This document shows positions 12,561 through 26,357 of a stretch of 60,000 bases of DNA, one piece after another. Numbering within the stretch: the first letter of the stretch is position 1; each line of letters opens with the position of its first letter. Both the position numbers and the translations under genes were made by a program. This DNA comes from Owenia fusiformis (Eukaryota > Annelida > Polychaeta > Sabellida > Oweniidae), in assembly GCA_903813345.2 (NCBI GenBank), contig CAIIXF020000002.1, forward strand, positions 20,352,455 to 20,412,454, given 5' to 3'. Below the pieces are notes generated by a model. The model saw only the letters and a program-made list of their open reading frames with translations. It had not been told where the DNA came from and did not search any database.

Positions 12561-15500
12561 ATCTAGATGACAAGTAATTTCATTAAAAAAATATTTGGTG
12601 TTATCTGCTAAACCAAGGAGTCTCTGTTTTTCCACTTCAGATAGCAGAGAGGAATTCTCTGAAATAAACATGTAACAGCAGGCCAAAGAGATAAATAAAC
12701 ATACCTTTATATAATTATAGACAGATTCCTATCTTGGATTCCTATCATAACATATCCATTGGGTGTTTTGATAAACCTTGGATTAACATGTTAATAACAG
12801 ATTAGTACATAATTATCAGGTATTACACTATAATCTCATCCACTTTATTTATTGATTATCAAATTTGTTATGATTTCATTTTTGTTGATCTACCCATCTA
12901 ATAGTTGTACACTGGGGGAGGGGGAGTATTAAGGTAGGCAGAATGTACTGATTTTTGGACAGCTATGGCATCAAGGTTAAAAGTGTTCAGTTAGCAAGGT
13001 TTCTTAATATGTGAGTCAATTGAAAGTTTAGAACAAGAAAAAGTGTTCACATTGAGAGGTGTTCTGATAAGAGAGGTGTTCGGCTATATAGGTTTTCTTA
13101 TATATATAGAACTACATCACTTGTTCCAATTGACCTACCTTAATCCAACCAACATACTTTCATTCTGAAATCTTCGTCTCTGAGATTCTATTATCACATC
13201 TCAGAGTTGTACTAATTGAGGCTAAAACCAGACAATTATGTAGGATAGTAGACATCAGTGCTTTCTATATCCGATTGAAGGCTTTTTGGATTGCGTTATA
13301 GTCCCGTTCAAGTAGTCAATATCACTAGTAGGTTTGCATTTGTCACTTTGTCAGTTACAAACAACTTATCTTCTCAAGTCCTTCCAAGAAGTTTCAGTAT
13401 TTTTTATCTTGCTTTAAGAATTTTGTAAAAATGACTGAAATTGAATTGAATTTTAATAGGCGTTTAATTGAGATATATAATGAGCTAAATTGTGTTATTT
13501 CTAAGCTCTGATATTTCTATGAGTATTAAGAAATTAATCTATGGGTATTAAGAAATCATTCATGTCAAGTATTGGTCAGTGACCGACATTAAGATATCTT
13601 CAGTGGGATAAGTTCTATTTATTACGAATAATATCGAAGGAAAAAAACAAATCAATAATCATCATATTATTTTGTTTTCATTTCTTAAATTGGTCTATGG
13701 ATTCTGAAACAAATTTTATAATTCCCTTATCCCTTAAGGATTAAATAGTTTACAGGCCTTTTTGATGGGAGAAAGTCTGACCGGGGCTGGGGTAACCCAT
13801 TTGTTAACATTTTCAATCATCTATTGAGAGGAAATGTGTGGACTATGAGAATTTTCAAATTAACAATCTATAACAAAGTCACTGACGCATTTGCGTACAT
13901 TGTTCCTACGCCCCTGGATCCATTTAAGTATGTAGAAAACCTATCGAGAAATCAGGACAACGGGAATATGCAACAGCCCTTTCACAAGCTCGATTAGTGT
14001 ACAGGTGGTCATTACCCATATCCCAGTCTAGCAAGCACTGGAACTTCACATTGCTATAAAAAATCAAGATCTAAAAATGAATAGATTTGTAAAATGGAAG
14101 TTGGACTCTGTCTGGTCAAATTCCTATCTGACAGGCATTTGAAATGGCGGAATATAATATTGCTTTTCCAGCGTTTTGATAGAACAGGTAAATATGAAAG
14201 TAATTACCAATAGTGCGGAGGCATACGACTAGTTGCTTAGTGTTTTTTGTATTTCTTCTCTATAGGTTCCCCAGATTAAATATCATATGTTTGTCTGTTA
14301 CTCTGTTTCGCTGTGTATTGAACTGAGGAATAAGCAGAAACTAATGTAAAACATATTAATTTCTTTGTGCTTTTCTCGCATCTTTCTACATTATGCGTAT
14401 TCATTTATTCAAAGTTTGCAATTATGTATTCAGTTTTCAAGTATGCTGGTAGCAAAAATGCATTCCTTATCAACTCTGGTAATAGTACGATTTTGCTTGC
14501 AAATGTATAAACTGAAATGGAAATTCTATTTCAGTGACTAACTAGACTTCGATAAAATCAATTTTGAACTTAAAAATAATTTGAATCTCAAATCTCATCT
14601 TAATCCTCTATTGTTTCAATTCCCATTGATTTCTTTTCACAGGAGTCATTAAGAAAAAAATTAAAGGATCAAATGTAATCATTTTGAATTATTTATTACA
14701 AATATTTAATTTGAAAAGCAACTACTAGAATCCTCAAAGTCACTTTCGACTCTTTTTTTACTTTTTTTTAACATCGCAGCGTTCGGTTTATTACTTTCTT
14801 GAATTATCAAGGCATAGATCTTTTGAATAACTTTTCTGTAAATCTTGAAAATCTCGATTTTCACATTTTGAAAAATTTATATTTGGAATTTATAGAGATT
14901 AAAAAAGTTTTCACCCATTTAAGAAAAATTTAGGGGATTGACCCACTTAAAATATTAATCTGAAAATCAGTGCAAATTGATGCTTTCTGGAGATATACCA
15001 ATCCGGATATCCAGTTATAAGTTATCGTTTATGTCTAGCAAAAACTCAATTGTTGATGTGATCTCTTATCTTATACATTAAACATTGTAGCGTGTCAGAT
15101 CAGAAATGGTCTCATTCCTGAATAACATGATGTGATTTGTCAGAAATATGTAACACATCAATTTGACGATTTATTTCATTCCCCTCGATGAGGAACCATT
15201 CTGATTTCGAATTCAAATTTTCATGTGATTAAGATTATGAACTGTACTTCTTAGTATAAAAAACATCTGAAAAGAAATAAAAAAATTCTTGCTTAGTTCA
15301 CCCTAAAATGTACTTTATTTCAGTGAGAGATCACCATCAATCGAAGTTTTCTCTATTGAATAGGACACGGAAGGGATTGATGAGGGTCATAATGTCAAAT
15401 ATTACATTCATCTTCAGCCATATTTACCCAGAGCATTAATTGTATAATTTCCCACAGGAGTTGACAATTTAGGGAGCGAGATGTAATGAATTATCATATG

Positions 15501-15630
15501 TTGGTTATTTGGACCAAACTCATTTCTCTTAGGAAATAGATGTATTTATGCATTCATTTTGATTTTATGGATTGTATGTCAGTTCATGGGTGAGGTTATT
15601 GACATTTTTAGTTTCATCTCTTTTGCTATC
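12561..15630. other. gene-free stretch with one decayed repeat
   Basis: No gene seen. A decayed copy of the GTTCA/GAACAC family (R3) lies at about 12980-13110, with phrases such as AAGTGTTCACATTGAGAGG. The remainder is unremarkable AT-rich DNA. Confidence 0.4.
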
Positions 15631-15632
15631 TT

Positions 15633-15842
15633 TAATTCAAAAATAGGCCATATGGCTGATGACCTCTATAATTCAAAAATAGGTCATAGGGCTGATGACC
15701 TCTATAATTCAAAAATAGGTCATAGGGCTGATGACCTCTATAATTCAAAAATAGGTCATATGGCTTATGACCTCTATAATTCAAAATAGGCCATAGGGCT
15801 GATGACCTCTATAATTCAAAAATAGGTCATAGGGCTGATGAC
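15633..15842 (+). repeat. 36-bp tandem array, left member of a pair
   Basis: Five to six copies of a 36-bp unit containing GACCTCTATAATTCAAAAAT and then AGGTCATAGGGCTGAT. The unit is a multiple of three and leaves a spurious frame of 12-residue repeats. Confidence 0.9.
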
Positions 15843-16049
15843 TGACACAGATGACACATTGTGTTATTGTGTTGTGTTTGATTGTGCTCTGGTATTAAAT
15901 GTTTTTTGCTACTTCATGCCATGACACACCACATGTATTATTCATGTATATTATTCAGTCCGTATAATAGAATCAAGATGTAAGATTAAATTCTGTTTTG
16001 TTGTGTTGAAATCCAACTGCATCCTCTATAAAGACTCACAATATACTAC

Positions 16050-16240
16050 AATGACCTCTATAATTCAAAAATAGGTCATAGGGCTGATGACCTTTATAAT
16101 TCAAAAATAGGTCATAGGGCTGATGACCTCTATAATTCAAAAATAGGTCATAGGGCTGATGACCTCTATAATTCAAAAATAGGTCATAGGGCTGATGACC
16201 TCTAAAATTCAAAAATTGGTCATAGGGCTGATGACCTCTA
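16050..16240 (+). repeat. 36-bp tandem array, right member of a pair
   Basis: About five copies of the same 36-bp unit in the same orientation, separated from the left array by 207 bp of unrelated sequence. The last unit is more diverged (AAATTGGTCATAGG). Confidence 0.9.
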
Positions 16241-16344
16241 TCCAGCGCATCTATGCAATAACCAAAATTGTTTCTGAGAATGACCAGTGCTTTATTTACT
16301 AGGACAAGCCAGATACACACAACGGAGAACTGTGCTAAATTTAA

Positions 16345-16415
16345 CACCTTGTGTAGTGTGTAGGAATCAACCTAAGATCCAATGCTTGATGCTCTATTGA
16401 CCGAGCTGCCAATAG
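16345..16415 (-). mobile_element. tRNA-like SINE head (degenerate)
   Basis: Read on minus, AGCTCGGTCAATAGAGC resembles the D-arm/A box of a tRNA (consensus AGCTCAGTNGGTAGAGC). It is followed 22 bases later by GGTTGATTCC, close to the B box GGTTCGATTCC. The acceptor stem does not pair and the anticodon arm is poor, so this is not a working tRNA; a tRNA-derived SINE promoter is the likely source. Confidence 0.4.
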
Positions 16416-16420
16416 CTGAA

Positions 16421-16690
16421 AAGCTATATGGGCTGTAGTCTTGCTTTAAGACCCTGGACCCCCCCCCTTATCAACTACTTCTACAGTTGTTTTTGAAGTA
16501 CTGGGGGGGGGGTGTCTTGAAGCGAGACTAGCTGAGCTGTAGTACAGTCGGTACGCATTTACATACAATAGCTATAGGGGCTGTAGTTTTGCTTTTAGAC
16601 CCTGGACCCCTTTAGCGACTACTTCTACAGTTGTTTTAGGAAGAGGGAGGGGGGGGGGTCTTGACGCTAGCTGAGTTGTAGAAGGGTCGT
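16421..16690 (+). repeat. imperfect tandem duplication (about 140 bp)
   Basis: The phrases GGGCTGTAGT..TTGCTTT..AGACCCTGGACCCC, CTACTTCTACAGTTGTTTT, a long G run, and CTAGCTGAG..TGTAG each occur twice in the same order. Facing C and G runs in each copy could fold into hairpins. Confidence 0.7.
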
Positions 16691-17027
16691 TATACATGCA
16701 TGTACATGCTAACCATTTGTGATAGGAGTAACTCCTCCCATCAGATCAAAGCCAAAATGTCATAATACCAGAGCATGCTGAAATACAGAAAGAAGTGATG
16801 AGAATTGAAACGTACATACGCTGCATTCAGTTATGCAGTTCATTGAACTTCACTAAAGACCAACAGAATCCAAGAGATAACCCAGCACAGATGTAGGAAT
16901 ACATCCAAAACAACACTTTTAGTTTACTATGTAATCTAATTCCCAATCGTGCATCCTAAATACATGTATACTGGAAATATATATCTAGGGAGAAAATGAA
17001 TGATTTAAATTATGCATTTTTGCTACA

Positions 17028-17152
17028 TTTTTATGTCATCACAACAAGCGGTAGATGGTGTTTGGCAGTTGTTATTTGGCACTTGGTGGTCAGCGGTTGG
17101 TGTCTGTAACAAATGGCAGGTGATGACATTTTCCATGTTAATGTATTGTTGT
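17028..17152 (+). mobile_element. MITE family C, copy 2
   Basis: TTATGTCATCACAACAAGCG at the start, GTAACAAATGGCAGGTGATG near the end, then ACATTTTCCATGTTAATG. The termini match copy 1 with substitutions. Confidence 0.6.
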
Positions 17153-18965
17153 TTGTACAGTTCAGTCATTTTTCATTTTCATTTTTGATTCCTACGTGGT
17201 CGTTGTGGATGAAGTTATGAAAAAGCATTTTCGTTCTTATACAGGGAGTTTTATTTCTGTTTAAATATGGTTGCCACATGTGGAACTCACGAAAGAATTC
17301 ATGTCTTACAACCGTTGTTCTTGCACACTTTAACATCCCAACTTATCACATACTTAACAGGTATTATTACAGAAAGATCACATCATTCAGATTCTCGAAG
17401 AGATAAATGCCAAATATTGTGTAAAGTAAGAAGCGGAGAATTTGTGCTTGTTTGGCTAGAATTTCTATGTAGATAGGTTTAGGGCTTTTATTATCTCGTA
17501 TATCAAGCGTTTCTTGCATTTTTCTACAAATTAGAAATTATTAAGAAGAGTTATGGACTGTTTATTTTATTTCTTGCAATTTCTCTCTTTTGTGCACTAT
17601 TTTCATTCTATTGAGCATGAAAACTATGACATTTAACAATAGATTAGTTTGCGTTGGAATGCAGCTTTCTTCATCAGATTTCAAATAAAAAATGAGTCTC
17701 AAAATACTTCCCGATATATGTTAATGAAATTGCGTCTGATTGTAATATATAAGCTAGTTTACAATACAAACTAGTTTACAATAACATATTCGCTAGCTCT
17801 TGTGATCTAGTGTGGCTTTCAAATTATTTTCTACTTAGTTAGCTACCTCGTTGTCAAATCGATTGAAGAAATCAATTTAGGCGACATTATCTTTTAGATA
17901 TGATAATGTGGTTTTCTCTAGTCTTCCTTACGAGATGTAATTACGAGTTCTGTATCTCATTCATAAAATTTACTAAGTTTCTGAATATTTGTCTAGGAAA
18001 AAGTGTTTCTCTTATCAATGTATTATTCGTTGGGTTCATTAACTTAGTTTAAGCTTTTTGAAGCTAATTTTCAGTCTGCTTGCCCGACTTGCAAGTGAAT
18101 ATATTGAAATAATTAGGGAAAGTTTGCAAAGATCTTTGAATATATTAAGCCACACAATATTTGATTCTTAAACGCAGAATTTGATCTTGTGAGTAACCTT
18201 TCCAAAAAAGTTTTCCTATTATGGATTTTTACGTTTTTCAAATATCACAACAGCTCATTCCTGTTTATCTAAATGTTAACTAAATGTTTAACTAATGTAA
18301 TAAGGTTCAACAAAGGCATATACATTTGTATTTGTATCAATATCCAGGAAATATAAACAAATAGTAATTGAAAAAACAACGAAAAACTAAATGTTTTTAC
18401 ATTTATTACATTTATATGCAACTCAAAAAAAGCTAAAGACCACCATCTAAGTTCTCATCTTGAAAATGTGCATCAGATATAGAAACATGTTTCATTCTTG
18501 TCTTCCAATAAAAACACCATCTAGACAAATAGAATGTGAATGATCAAGTTCCGTTAACTGATGGGAAAATATTATGAGAAAAGAAAAAATTGATTGCGGA
18601 CCTTAACTTTTTTTGAATAATATATATTCATTTTGGAGAATTGACACTTTTTGCATTTTGAATCCGAAATAATTTCTCCACTTGATATCAGGGATTTATC
18701 ATTTTTGAGATGATACATATGAGATGATAACTTAAGGTAGGATATATCTGTAGGTTAATTGTTTGTATATGTTCCAGTTTGTCACCTCCTATATCCCTCA
18801 CTCTGCCTATAAACTAAAAGAACCTAAAAATGTACTCGTTAACGCAAAGAATCTGATAATATTTCACGGTCTAATAACTATTGGTTTACACTGGTCGATG
18901 CATATCAAACTTATCATATGTCCATGTCAATTTTCATTAATGTGAGGATAACTCAAGAATTCTTA
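17153..18965. other. gene-free stretch
   Basis: No exon, repeat or RNA gene recognised. Confidence 0.4.
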
Positions 18966-18967
18966 TA

Positions 18968-19160
18968 TTAGTACAGAGAAACCTGTAAAGTAGAACACCT
19001 CTAGAAGAAGAACACCTCTGTTAGTAGAACACTTTTCAGAGTCCTGAGACATACTGACTTAATGTTAAATTAACTTCTATAAGTGGAACACCTCCCAAGT
19101 GGAACACTTTTTAGAGGTATCATAGGTGTTCCACTTTGACCAATTTTCTGTATATTTCTC
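18968..19160 (+). mobile_element. repeat family R3 (AGAACACCTCT type)
   Basis: It starts ACAGAGAAACCTGTAAAGTA and contains several AGTAGAACACCTCT / GTGGAACACTTTT modules. A GGTGTTCCACTTTGACC segment near the end is complementary to the GGAACACC modules. Relatives occur at 12980-13110, 24190-24300, 26771-26960 and 41578 onward. Confidence 0.55.
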
Positions 19161-19739
19161 ATCTCCAGGATTTTGATTTATTCTTCAAAAGCCTCATTTT
19201 TACAATTTGGTACAAAGTTTGTCTGCTTGCTTACAGACATGTATGCAGGAATTATTTGACATTTTCGGTGATATTTTAGATAAAAAATATATTTCAGTAA
19301 GCATCTCTCAGGTTAGATTCTTTCTTATGAGCGTGTCTACTGGATAATTCTTACTCAGTTTATATACTTTCTCATGAGCGTAGCGACTTGAGCGTGTCTA
19401 CTGGATAATTCTTACTTTACTCTTTTAGGTGTTATTAAATCTTAACAGTAAAGAATGTATCTTCAGGGACTCATTATTCCTTTGTGATTGAGAGATTATG
19501 TGACACAAAGGGGCAAATTGTTTTTAGGCTAATGCCTTCTTGTTCGCGAAATTGTCTGTTTAAATTGACAAGCCGTTTTTGTCATTAAATTGACAGATGC
19601 TAAAATGTTGCTTGACGTAACATCCATTTACACTGAATATTCTTGTCAAATTATTTCTGTCATTCTGACTTACATGGACACTTTTTGGCATAATTGTTGA
19701 CTCCACTGGTGGAAGTTTGAGTAAAGATACAGAAAAACT

Positions 19740-20080
19740 ATCTGTCTGAACGTCGTCCATTCGTTCATCTGATGGCCACTGAATTCAGAATTGCCACCAT
19801 TTTGCATGCAAAAACGTAATTCTTTTTAAATTTAAGTACCATGTCTCAGACTTGGTTTAAAATTTATATTTTAATGTGTTAAATGAATAGGACCTATGTT
19901 CCAGAAGAAATAACCAATATGGGTGCCACCTTGATCTAAAATGACCACCATTATAAAAAAAAATGCCAAATCAGTTGTCAGATTTGGTTCATATTTTCTT
20001 TGACTTGAAATATTCAAATCTATTAAGGAGTTTGACTTCTGCTGTTTAAGAAAGGTGAATGCGTTGTCTATTTTCACTGT
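19740..20080 (+). mobile_element. repeat family R2, copy
   Basis: Contains TCCATTCGTTCATCTGATGG followed by modules with TCAGACTTGGTTTAAAATTT and CAGATTTGGTTCATATTTTC, and ATGTTCCAGAAGAAATAACC between them. This is the same order as the copy near 11940. Confidence 0.45.
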
Positions 20081-20782
20081 GGATTGATACGTCTATTATG
20101 AGGATGTTTTGACTTATTGGCAGATGTAGTGATCCCAGCTCAGTGGAAACTTAAAACCACACCTGAAACCAACAATTTGAGAAGTTCCAGAAGGTTTATC
20201 AACTTGAATATTTCTTTGTGGAGATGAACTCCTTTGTAATGATGCAAGTTTTCCATGGGCCCATTTTCTGTAACCTCCCATTGTCTTCCATGTTAAATCA
20301 ACATCCCTTAGTTGAAATGGACAAACTTTTTTTATAAGTTTTGAGTTTTCATAATCAACATAATAGAAAAAATCATTTTGATCAATTACAAGGAAATCAC
20401 ACGTAAGACAATTGTATTGTGAAAAGTTACATTCAGTTCAATGGCCTCATTAAAACTGAAAAATAAGTTTGTTTTTGTCAGTGTAATCAAGGTTATAATG
20501 ACCCAAATCCCAATGGTAAGTTATTGACTCTAATTTCACATTAGACGGGATTTATTTCTAGGTTTTCACTCTTATTTTTGTTGTGTTATCTAATAAATCT
20601 TGTTTAATCGTTCATATAAATTTCTATTTTATGCAATTGAATAGGACTCTAAAGATGAATAAAACAATTTACTTCTGTAATTTAGATATGCTACCAGTTT
20701 AAGCCAACTCCCATCAAGCAATTGTTGGTTGTCTTAATTGTCTAGCCTTTTCGATAAATATCTATGAAATAACTGCCTTTTA

Positions 20783-21020
20783 ACTTATAACTGGTCCATC
20801 TTTCAACTTATAACTGGTCCATGTTTCAACTTATAACTGGTCCATCTTTTAACTTATAACTGGTACATTTTTCAACTTATAACTGGTCCATGTTTCAAAC
20901 TTTAACTTGTCTATGTTTCAACTTATAACTGGTCCATGTTTCAAACTTTAACTTGTTTATGTTTCAACGTATAACTGGTCCATGTTTCAAACTTTAACTT
21001 GTCTATCTTTTATGTTATTT
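20783..21020 (+). repeat. 23-bp tandem array
   Basis: About ten copies of a unit built on AACTTATAACTGGTCCATGT followed by TTC. A variant unit (AACTTTAACTTGTCTATG) alternates in the right half. Confidence 0.85.
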
Positions 21021-24000
21021 CACTTGTAACTAGTCTATTTTTTAATTTGTAAATCAGGTTCTTTTTGTACTGGTTCAAACTGTTTTTGCCCTTGGGTTGG
21101 AAAATTGAAGGATATAGGCTTATACATCTTTGCCTATAATGCTAAGAAACCACTGAGTTATTTGTTTATTTGTTTTAGTCTATGGTTCTAAAAATAAATA
21201 TCTTTAATAATTTTCATATGTTTGTCAGCGCTTCGCTTTTTGAGGTTCAAAGCGGTACCAGATTCAGGTAATTGATTGACATCTATGGCAAAACGTCATA
21301 ATAAGAAAATTTCTCTCAGATGTGATTTAAAGAATTTACTAATGAAAGGATGAAATAGAATGGGTGTTTGCAGATAAGGGAAGGAAATACCCCAGAATTC
21401 AAAGTTGAACCTCTCTCTATGTAATTCTGCATGCAGAGTGGTTCTTCAATGATTTTTGGGTATTTCTTCATCTTGTTGCAGATTGGTTTCTCTGTTTGTT
21501 CAATGCAACTGCTTAAAAACATAGTCCTGCATCATGTCTCTACACGTCTGCCACGACCCTCCCCCCCATCACCCCCTCACACCTATTTGGGACATTCAGG
21601 TGCCTTAATATGGGGATCTTAAACTTTCATTTCAGAGAAATGGTGTCAAATCAACAAAATTGTTATTCTTTGTTTTTTTATGTTTTGGGATCTTCGGGGA
21701 TGATAACTGGGTGATTCTATAAGCTTAGTTGCATGTTGATTGTTGAGCTGAAAAAGAAGTTATATATCCAGGGGTTTCACTAGAATTTCTCACAACAGGC
21801 TAAGTAAATGAAAACATGAAATCATAAATTTAACATGGAAAAGTTGAAAAGTCTCTAAAAAACACAGCCGATTTTGTGAAAACAACCGGTGAAAATCGCC
21901 TATTGCCTGCTGCTAATAAAACTCCTGATATCACATATCATGTCATATTTGTGCATTATCGGGAATGATTTATAGGTCTTATTTTGAGCAAAAATGTTCC
22001 TATACAAACCTGGCCATGTTTTTCTAATTTAATACAAAAATTACAAGTCATTGTGACCTCCCCGAACAAGATTCATGCTGAGGATAATTAGAGAATACAA
22101 CTTTCCAAATCAGGAGAAACACCTTTCAGCCAGATTAAATGGTAACTTTTTAAGATTTTAGTTTCATACTAGAAATAAGTTACATCGAAATGAATTTTAT
22201 CATATTTTTTCTCAGGAGGTTTGCTTTAAAAAAGACAAAGCTGGTTGTGTTTTAAAATTCTCCTATAAAACTACTAAAACTAGTAAATCAACCAAACATG
22301 CTAATTTGTCTTCAAAAAAGTTTCATCAAAATTTTGAGAGATATTAAGAAAAACTCCAGAGCAAACAGAAATGTTTTCTACAGCAGGTCGTGATTATTGG
22401 TACATTTGATAGATTGCATAACATATACAAAGTTGAAATATCAAAAAAATGTTTCAGTAATCTGTTTCTGTCATTGTCTGGCATGAAATAGGTTATGCAC
22501 ATATATTTTCCAGAAAATATATTTCCAGTAAAAGGTTTTCACAAACTTTAAGTCAAACAGCATATTTATCTTCATCAACGTAAGTACAGACAGTACGGTA
22601 CAAAAATAATACATTATAGACTGAAAGACCAATAAGTACAAAACATGAGTTTATATTCCACATGTATTTCATACTACCTTGGATTCTAGGTATATAACTT
22701 ATGGATATATATGGTGTATCTAGGGGGGGGGGGGTGGATAATTTATGCATTCATTCTGCTCTGGCCAAGGTTTAGAATAAACAGCTAGCTGTATATGGAT
22801 TTTGTAAATGTTTATTTGTTGTTTTTATTTAAAAGAAATATGTTGGTATGGGCAATCTGTTTGGATACATGATTTAAGACATGGGTCCCTATGAGATACA
22901 CATATTTCCTTCAGGATAAACCCTGTATCTCTTAGTACATAACCCTTATATTTAGATTTAGAACTGAATACTTCAAATCAAAATTTAATTTTGATACAAT
23001 CTACTCATCAGGCTTTCAAATGTAGAATTTAATGGCATAATCTTCTTTTTAAATGCTTGATTTATTTCATTTGTATTTAACTATTTAGTGGCATGTTAAT
23101 TTTGTAGTGATACCTTTATAGTAGTTTCTCATTTTAGGGACAAGCACCAGAATCATCCTCTTCACACCTTGATTCAACTCCATTTCTTGCAAAAAATTCA
23201 ATAAACCAAATTTACGTAGATCTATTTTAACATTTCTATATGATTTAGAATCTTAACTCCATGCCTATTAAATATTTGATTCATGGTAATTCTACAATTC
23301 TTACTCAATTTTGGACTTGCCATATTTTGACAATGCCGTATTTAACGAGCAGGTAAGCAGTCAGACAATTACCCCACACCATCTCAAGTGAGACTTCACA
23401 GTAATCCAAACCACAGAAAAAGCAGATGTGTTGTGCAAAAACAAATTATCCGTCTGAAATAGGTCAACATGGTCAGGTTTTAAAATTCAAAATAAAACTC
23501 ATAAAATAATATTTTTTAAGAAATAAATTAACCAGACTTAAAGTTTACACTCCAAATTGTATAGAAATGTCAAAAAGTTATGTGATTTATTCAAATTTTA
23601 GAGAGAAATTTGCGTAAAATGTAAGAGCAGACATATATATTTGTTCGAGGTGATCAATCAGTTTGTAGTCTCAATTAGCCTTTTGATGGTCTTTGACTCA
23701 AACTGAGCTTAACTCTAAATGGTTTACATGTGCCATTACCAATGTTTAAAATACCATTTTAGTAATAAACATTTCACTGGTTAAATCCCATAAGCTCGAA
23801 AAATGTGTCTGATTTTCTCATAAATTAGACAATTTGAAATATGCAATTTTTTCAAGGTTTGCCCATTCATAATCTAATTTTCATTTTTATCTGTTAATCA
23901 CGTGGAAAAGAAATGCATGAATTTTTATTCAGGGGAGACCTTTTGTTTTTGCGTTAGTTTGTTGGTGTTTATTCCATAGTTGAAGTTTGAACAGGTATAT

Positions 24001-24189
24001 CTAGGCTGTTTATTTTGATATGTTCGCAACTTACGAGCAAAGATTTTTCTGTTTTGAGTAAAATCAATTTCACCATCGGTTCAGGTAATGTTATATCATA
24101 TAATCTCATATTCAGGATGAGGAGGGAATTGTTAGATAATTATCATTTAGAAACAGAATACAATCTAGACAATTTCCAATCTGAATACT
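21021..24189. other. gene-free stretch
   Basis: Contains a C/T-rich patch at 21550-21580 and a G run at 22722-22735, but no exon or recognised element. Confidence 0.4.
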
Positions 24190-24300
24190 TCTCATAAACA
24201 CCTTTTACGGTTCCATTGTCAAAAATACCTTGAAATGTGAACACCTGCTAATCTGAACACTTTTGACCAGTTCTAGTAGACAGGCTTTACAATATATGAA
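24190..24300 (+). mobile_element. repeat family R3, fragment
   Basis: The phrases GTGAACACCTGCTAATCTGA, ACACTTTTGACCAGTTCTAG and TAGACAGGCTT match the right half of the copy at 26771-26960. Confidence 0.5.
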
Positions 24301-24374
24301 CTAAAAAAAATTCTGAAAAAATATTTCAAGTCTTGTCTTACCTTTGACTTACTGTATTACCTAATATTCTTAGG

Positions 24375-24625
24375 TTGTGTTTCATGAAAGTTTTTTAATG
24401 TAAGGTTGTATATTTGACATAAGTCGTGTAAGGTTGTGTTTATGTAGGATTGTTTTTTATGTAAGGTTATCTTTATATAAGATTGTTTTTTTATGTAAGG
24501 TTGTTTTTATGTTATGTTGTGTTTTATGTAAGGTTGTGTTTTAGGTAAGGTTGTGTTTCATGTAAGGTTGTGTTTTGTTTAAGGTTGTGTAAGGTTGTGT
24601 TTTATGAAAGGTTGTGTTTCATGTA
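24375..24625 (+). repeat. 17-bp tandem array
   Basis: About a dozen copies of TAAGGTTGTGTTTTATG and variants with indels. Confidence 0.85.
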
Positions 24626-26356
24626 CATGAAAAGATTTACATAATTTTTTCAAACACATCAGATGGTACTCGAGTCTCCATCTTTCAAAATAAAAGTTTA
24701 TTACAATCACAAACATATTTGAAGCTTGCATATTCACATCAATAGGTCCAATAAAATATCCACGAGTCGTACCTTAATTTTCAGCTCCCAGAAAGAATAG
24801 AACAGGCCAGAATGGGATGCGACTAGATTCTGTTTTAGTACCGGAAATATGATAATTTATAGTTTTATTTACATTGGAGGATTAATGACTGTTATATACG
24901 ACACTATCATTTAATACTGTTATTCACCATTAATTTTCTATTAAATTTACTCATGCAAATATCATGTCTTTTTTCTCTTTATCTAATTCATGTTTTATAG
25001 ACGTTTTGCCGTAAATGTCTCTTTTGTCTTATACTTAAAGAGGATTGTGAAACTTTACTTGACACAAAAAAGACATTTTTTAGCTCTCGGATATTTTTAT
25101 TTTGTGATTCCGAATGTTAAAACCAAAATTGGGATCAATCTGGAAATTTATGCCATTTATATACAGTTTTAGCCAAAAATCTTCTTATGTTACTAGGCTT
25201 ATTTTTGATTTTGTTCAAAATTCATCAAGGTTTGAGAGCTAGGGTTTAATAACAGTAAATCATATTTTACAAGTGAACAAATTAAAGAGTCATATTTGTA
25301 AGAATTTTGTGACAATAGTTTACGATTGTGACAAGGTTATAGTGTTGGGTACTAAATAAGAAATAAAAGAAGCAATAAAAATAAGATCTGTGGAATGAGT
25401 ATTTATGTTGTTCAGTGATAATTGTGCAGTAACCTTCATATGTATGTCTGTAGTGATCTCGGTTGTCAATAACTGTTTACATGCTTCCAAAAAGATTATT
25501 CAATTTGCTGAAAGTAAGTACAGTGAACTCCCCAGCATTAAAGCAAATGGGCGCAGCACCCACTTGAGATTTTTAAAACAGGCTTGCAGCTTCCTGGAAA
25601 TCCATTTGCACCCACTTGAAAATAAGAAAATCATGAAAAAATGAGATATTTTGTCCAATTTTGGTCTGTATTGTGAAAATGAGAATTTTGCACCCACATG
25701 AGAAAAAATCCCCATTTGGACTCCTTTCGCATAAACTTAAAGGTGCTACAAATAGTGCAGGGGGGCCATTCAACGATCATCGACAAGTGTCAAAATATAT
25801 TTAGGTTTGGATATTTCATCAAGACTAACATATATTTTCATTATCTACAAAGAAATCCTCTGGATGAACATTATTTCAGCTGATATTCCTCTTGAAACAT
25901 GGTGGATCTTAAAAATCTATAAGTGGGACTCCCTTTATAGAAGCTTTGAATTGAATTTACACTTCTTAATGCTGAAATTGATAGTTTATACATACATTTC
26001 ATGAAAATAGGTATGTCAAAGAAGGTATTAAGCCAAATATTGACCTGATAGCTCAGAAAAAATAAAAATTTTCGAATTTTCTCTCTACAGTCCTTATTGC
26101 CCCTTTAATGCATATTAGTATTTTATTAGTGATCTGCGTATATTCTTAGTTCTTGAATACCCAGAGCAGAATTTTTCAACGAAATGGCTTTTGCAATGTC
26201 TATCTGATTTGCACAAAATTTGTTTTAAAATATGTATAACAGATCTAGTTTTACTAAATTAATCAAATTGAACCATACATATTGTATATTTATGTGATAA
26301 AATTGCAAAACCTGTGATAGGATAATTTCTCTGAAATATTCTAAAACATCACTGTT
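24626..26356. other. gene-free stretch
   Basis: No gene recognised. Short frames near 25400-26000 overlap on both strands and carry no motif. Confidence 0.4.
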
Positions 26357-26357
26357 T

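Noticed and set aside
15559-16347. Open frames with 12-residue repeats, and possible CRISPR-like arrays
   Set aside because: The 36-bp units abut without spacers, so this is a simple tandem array, and the organism is eukaryotic. The frames exist because 36 is divisible by three.
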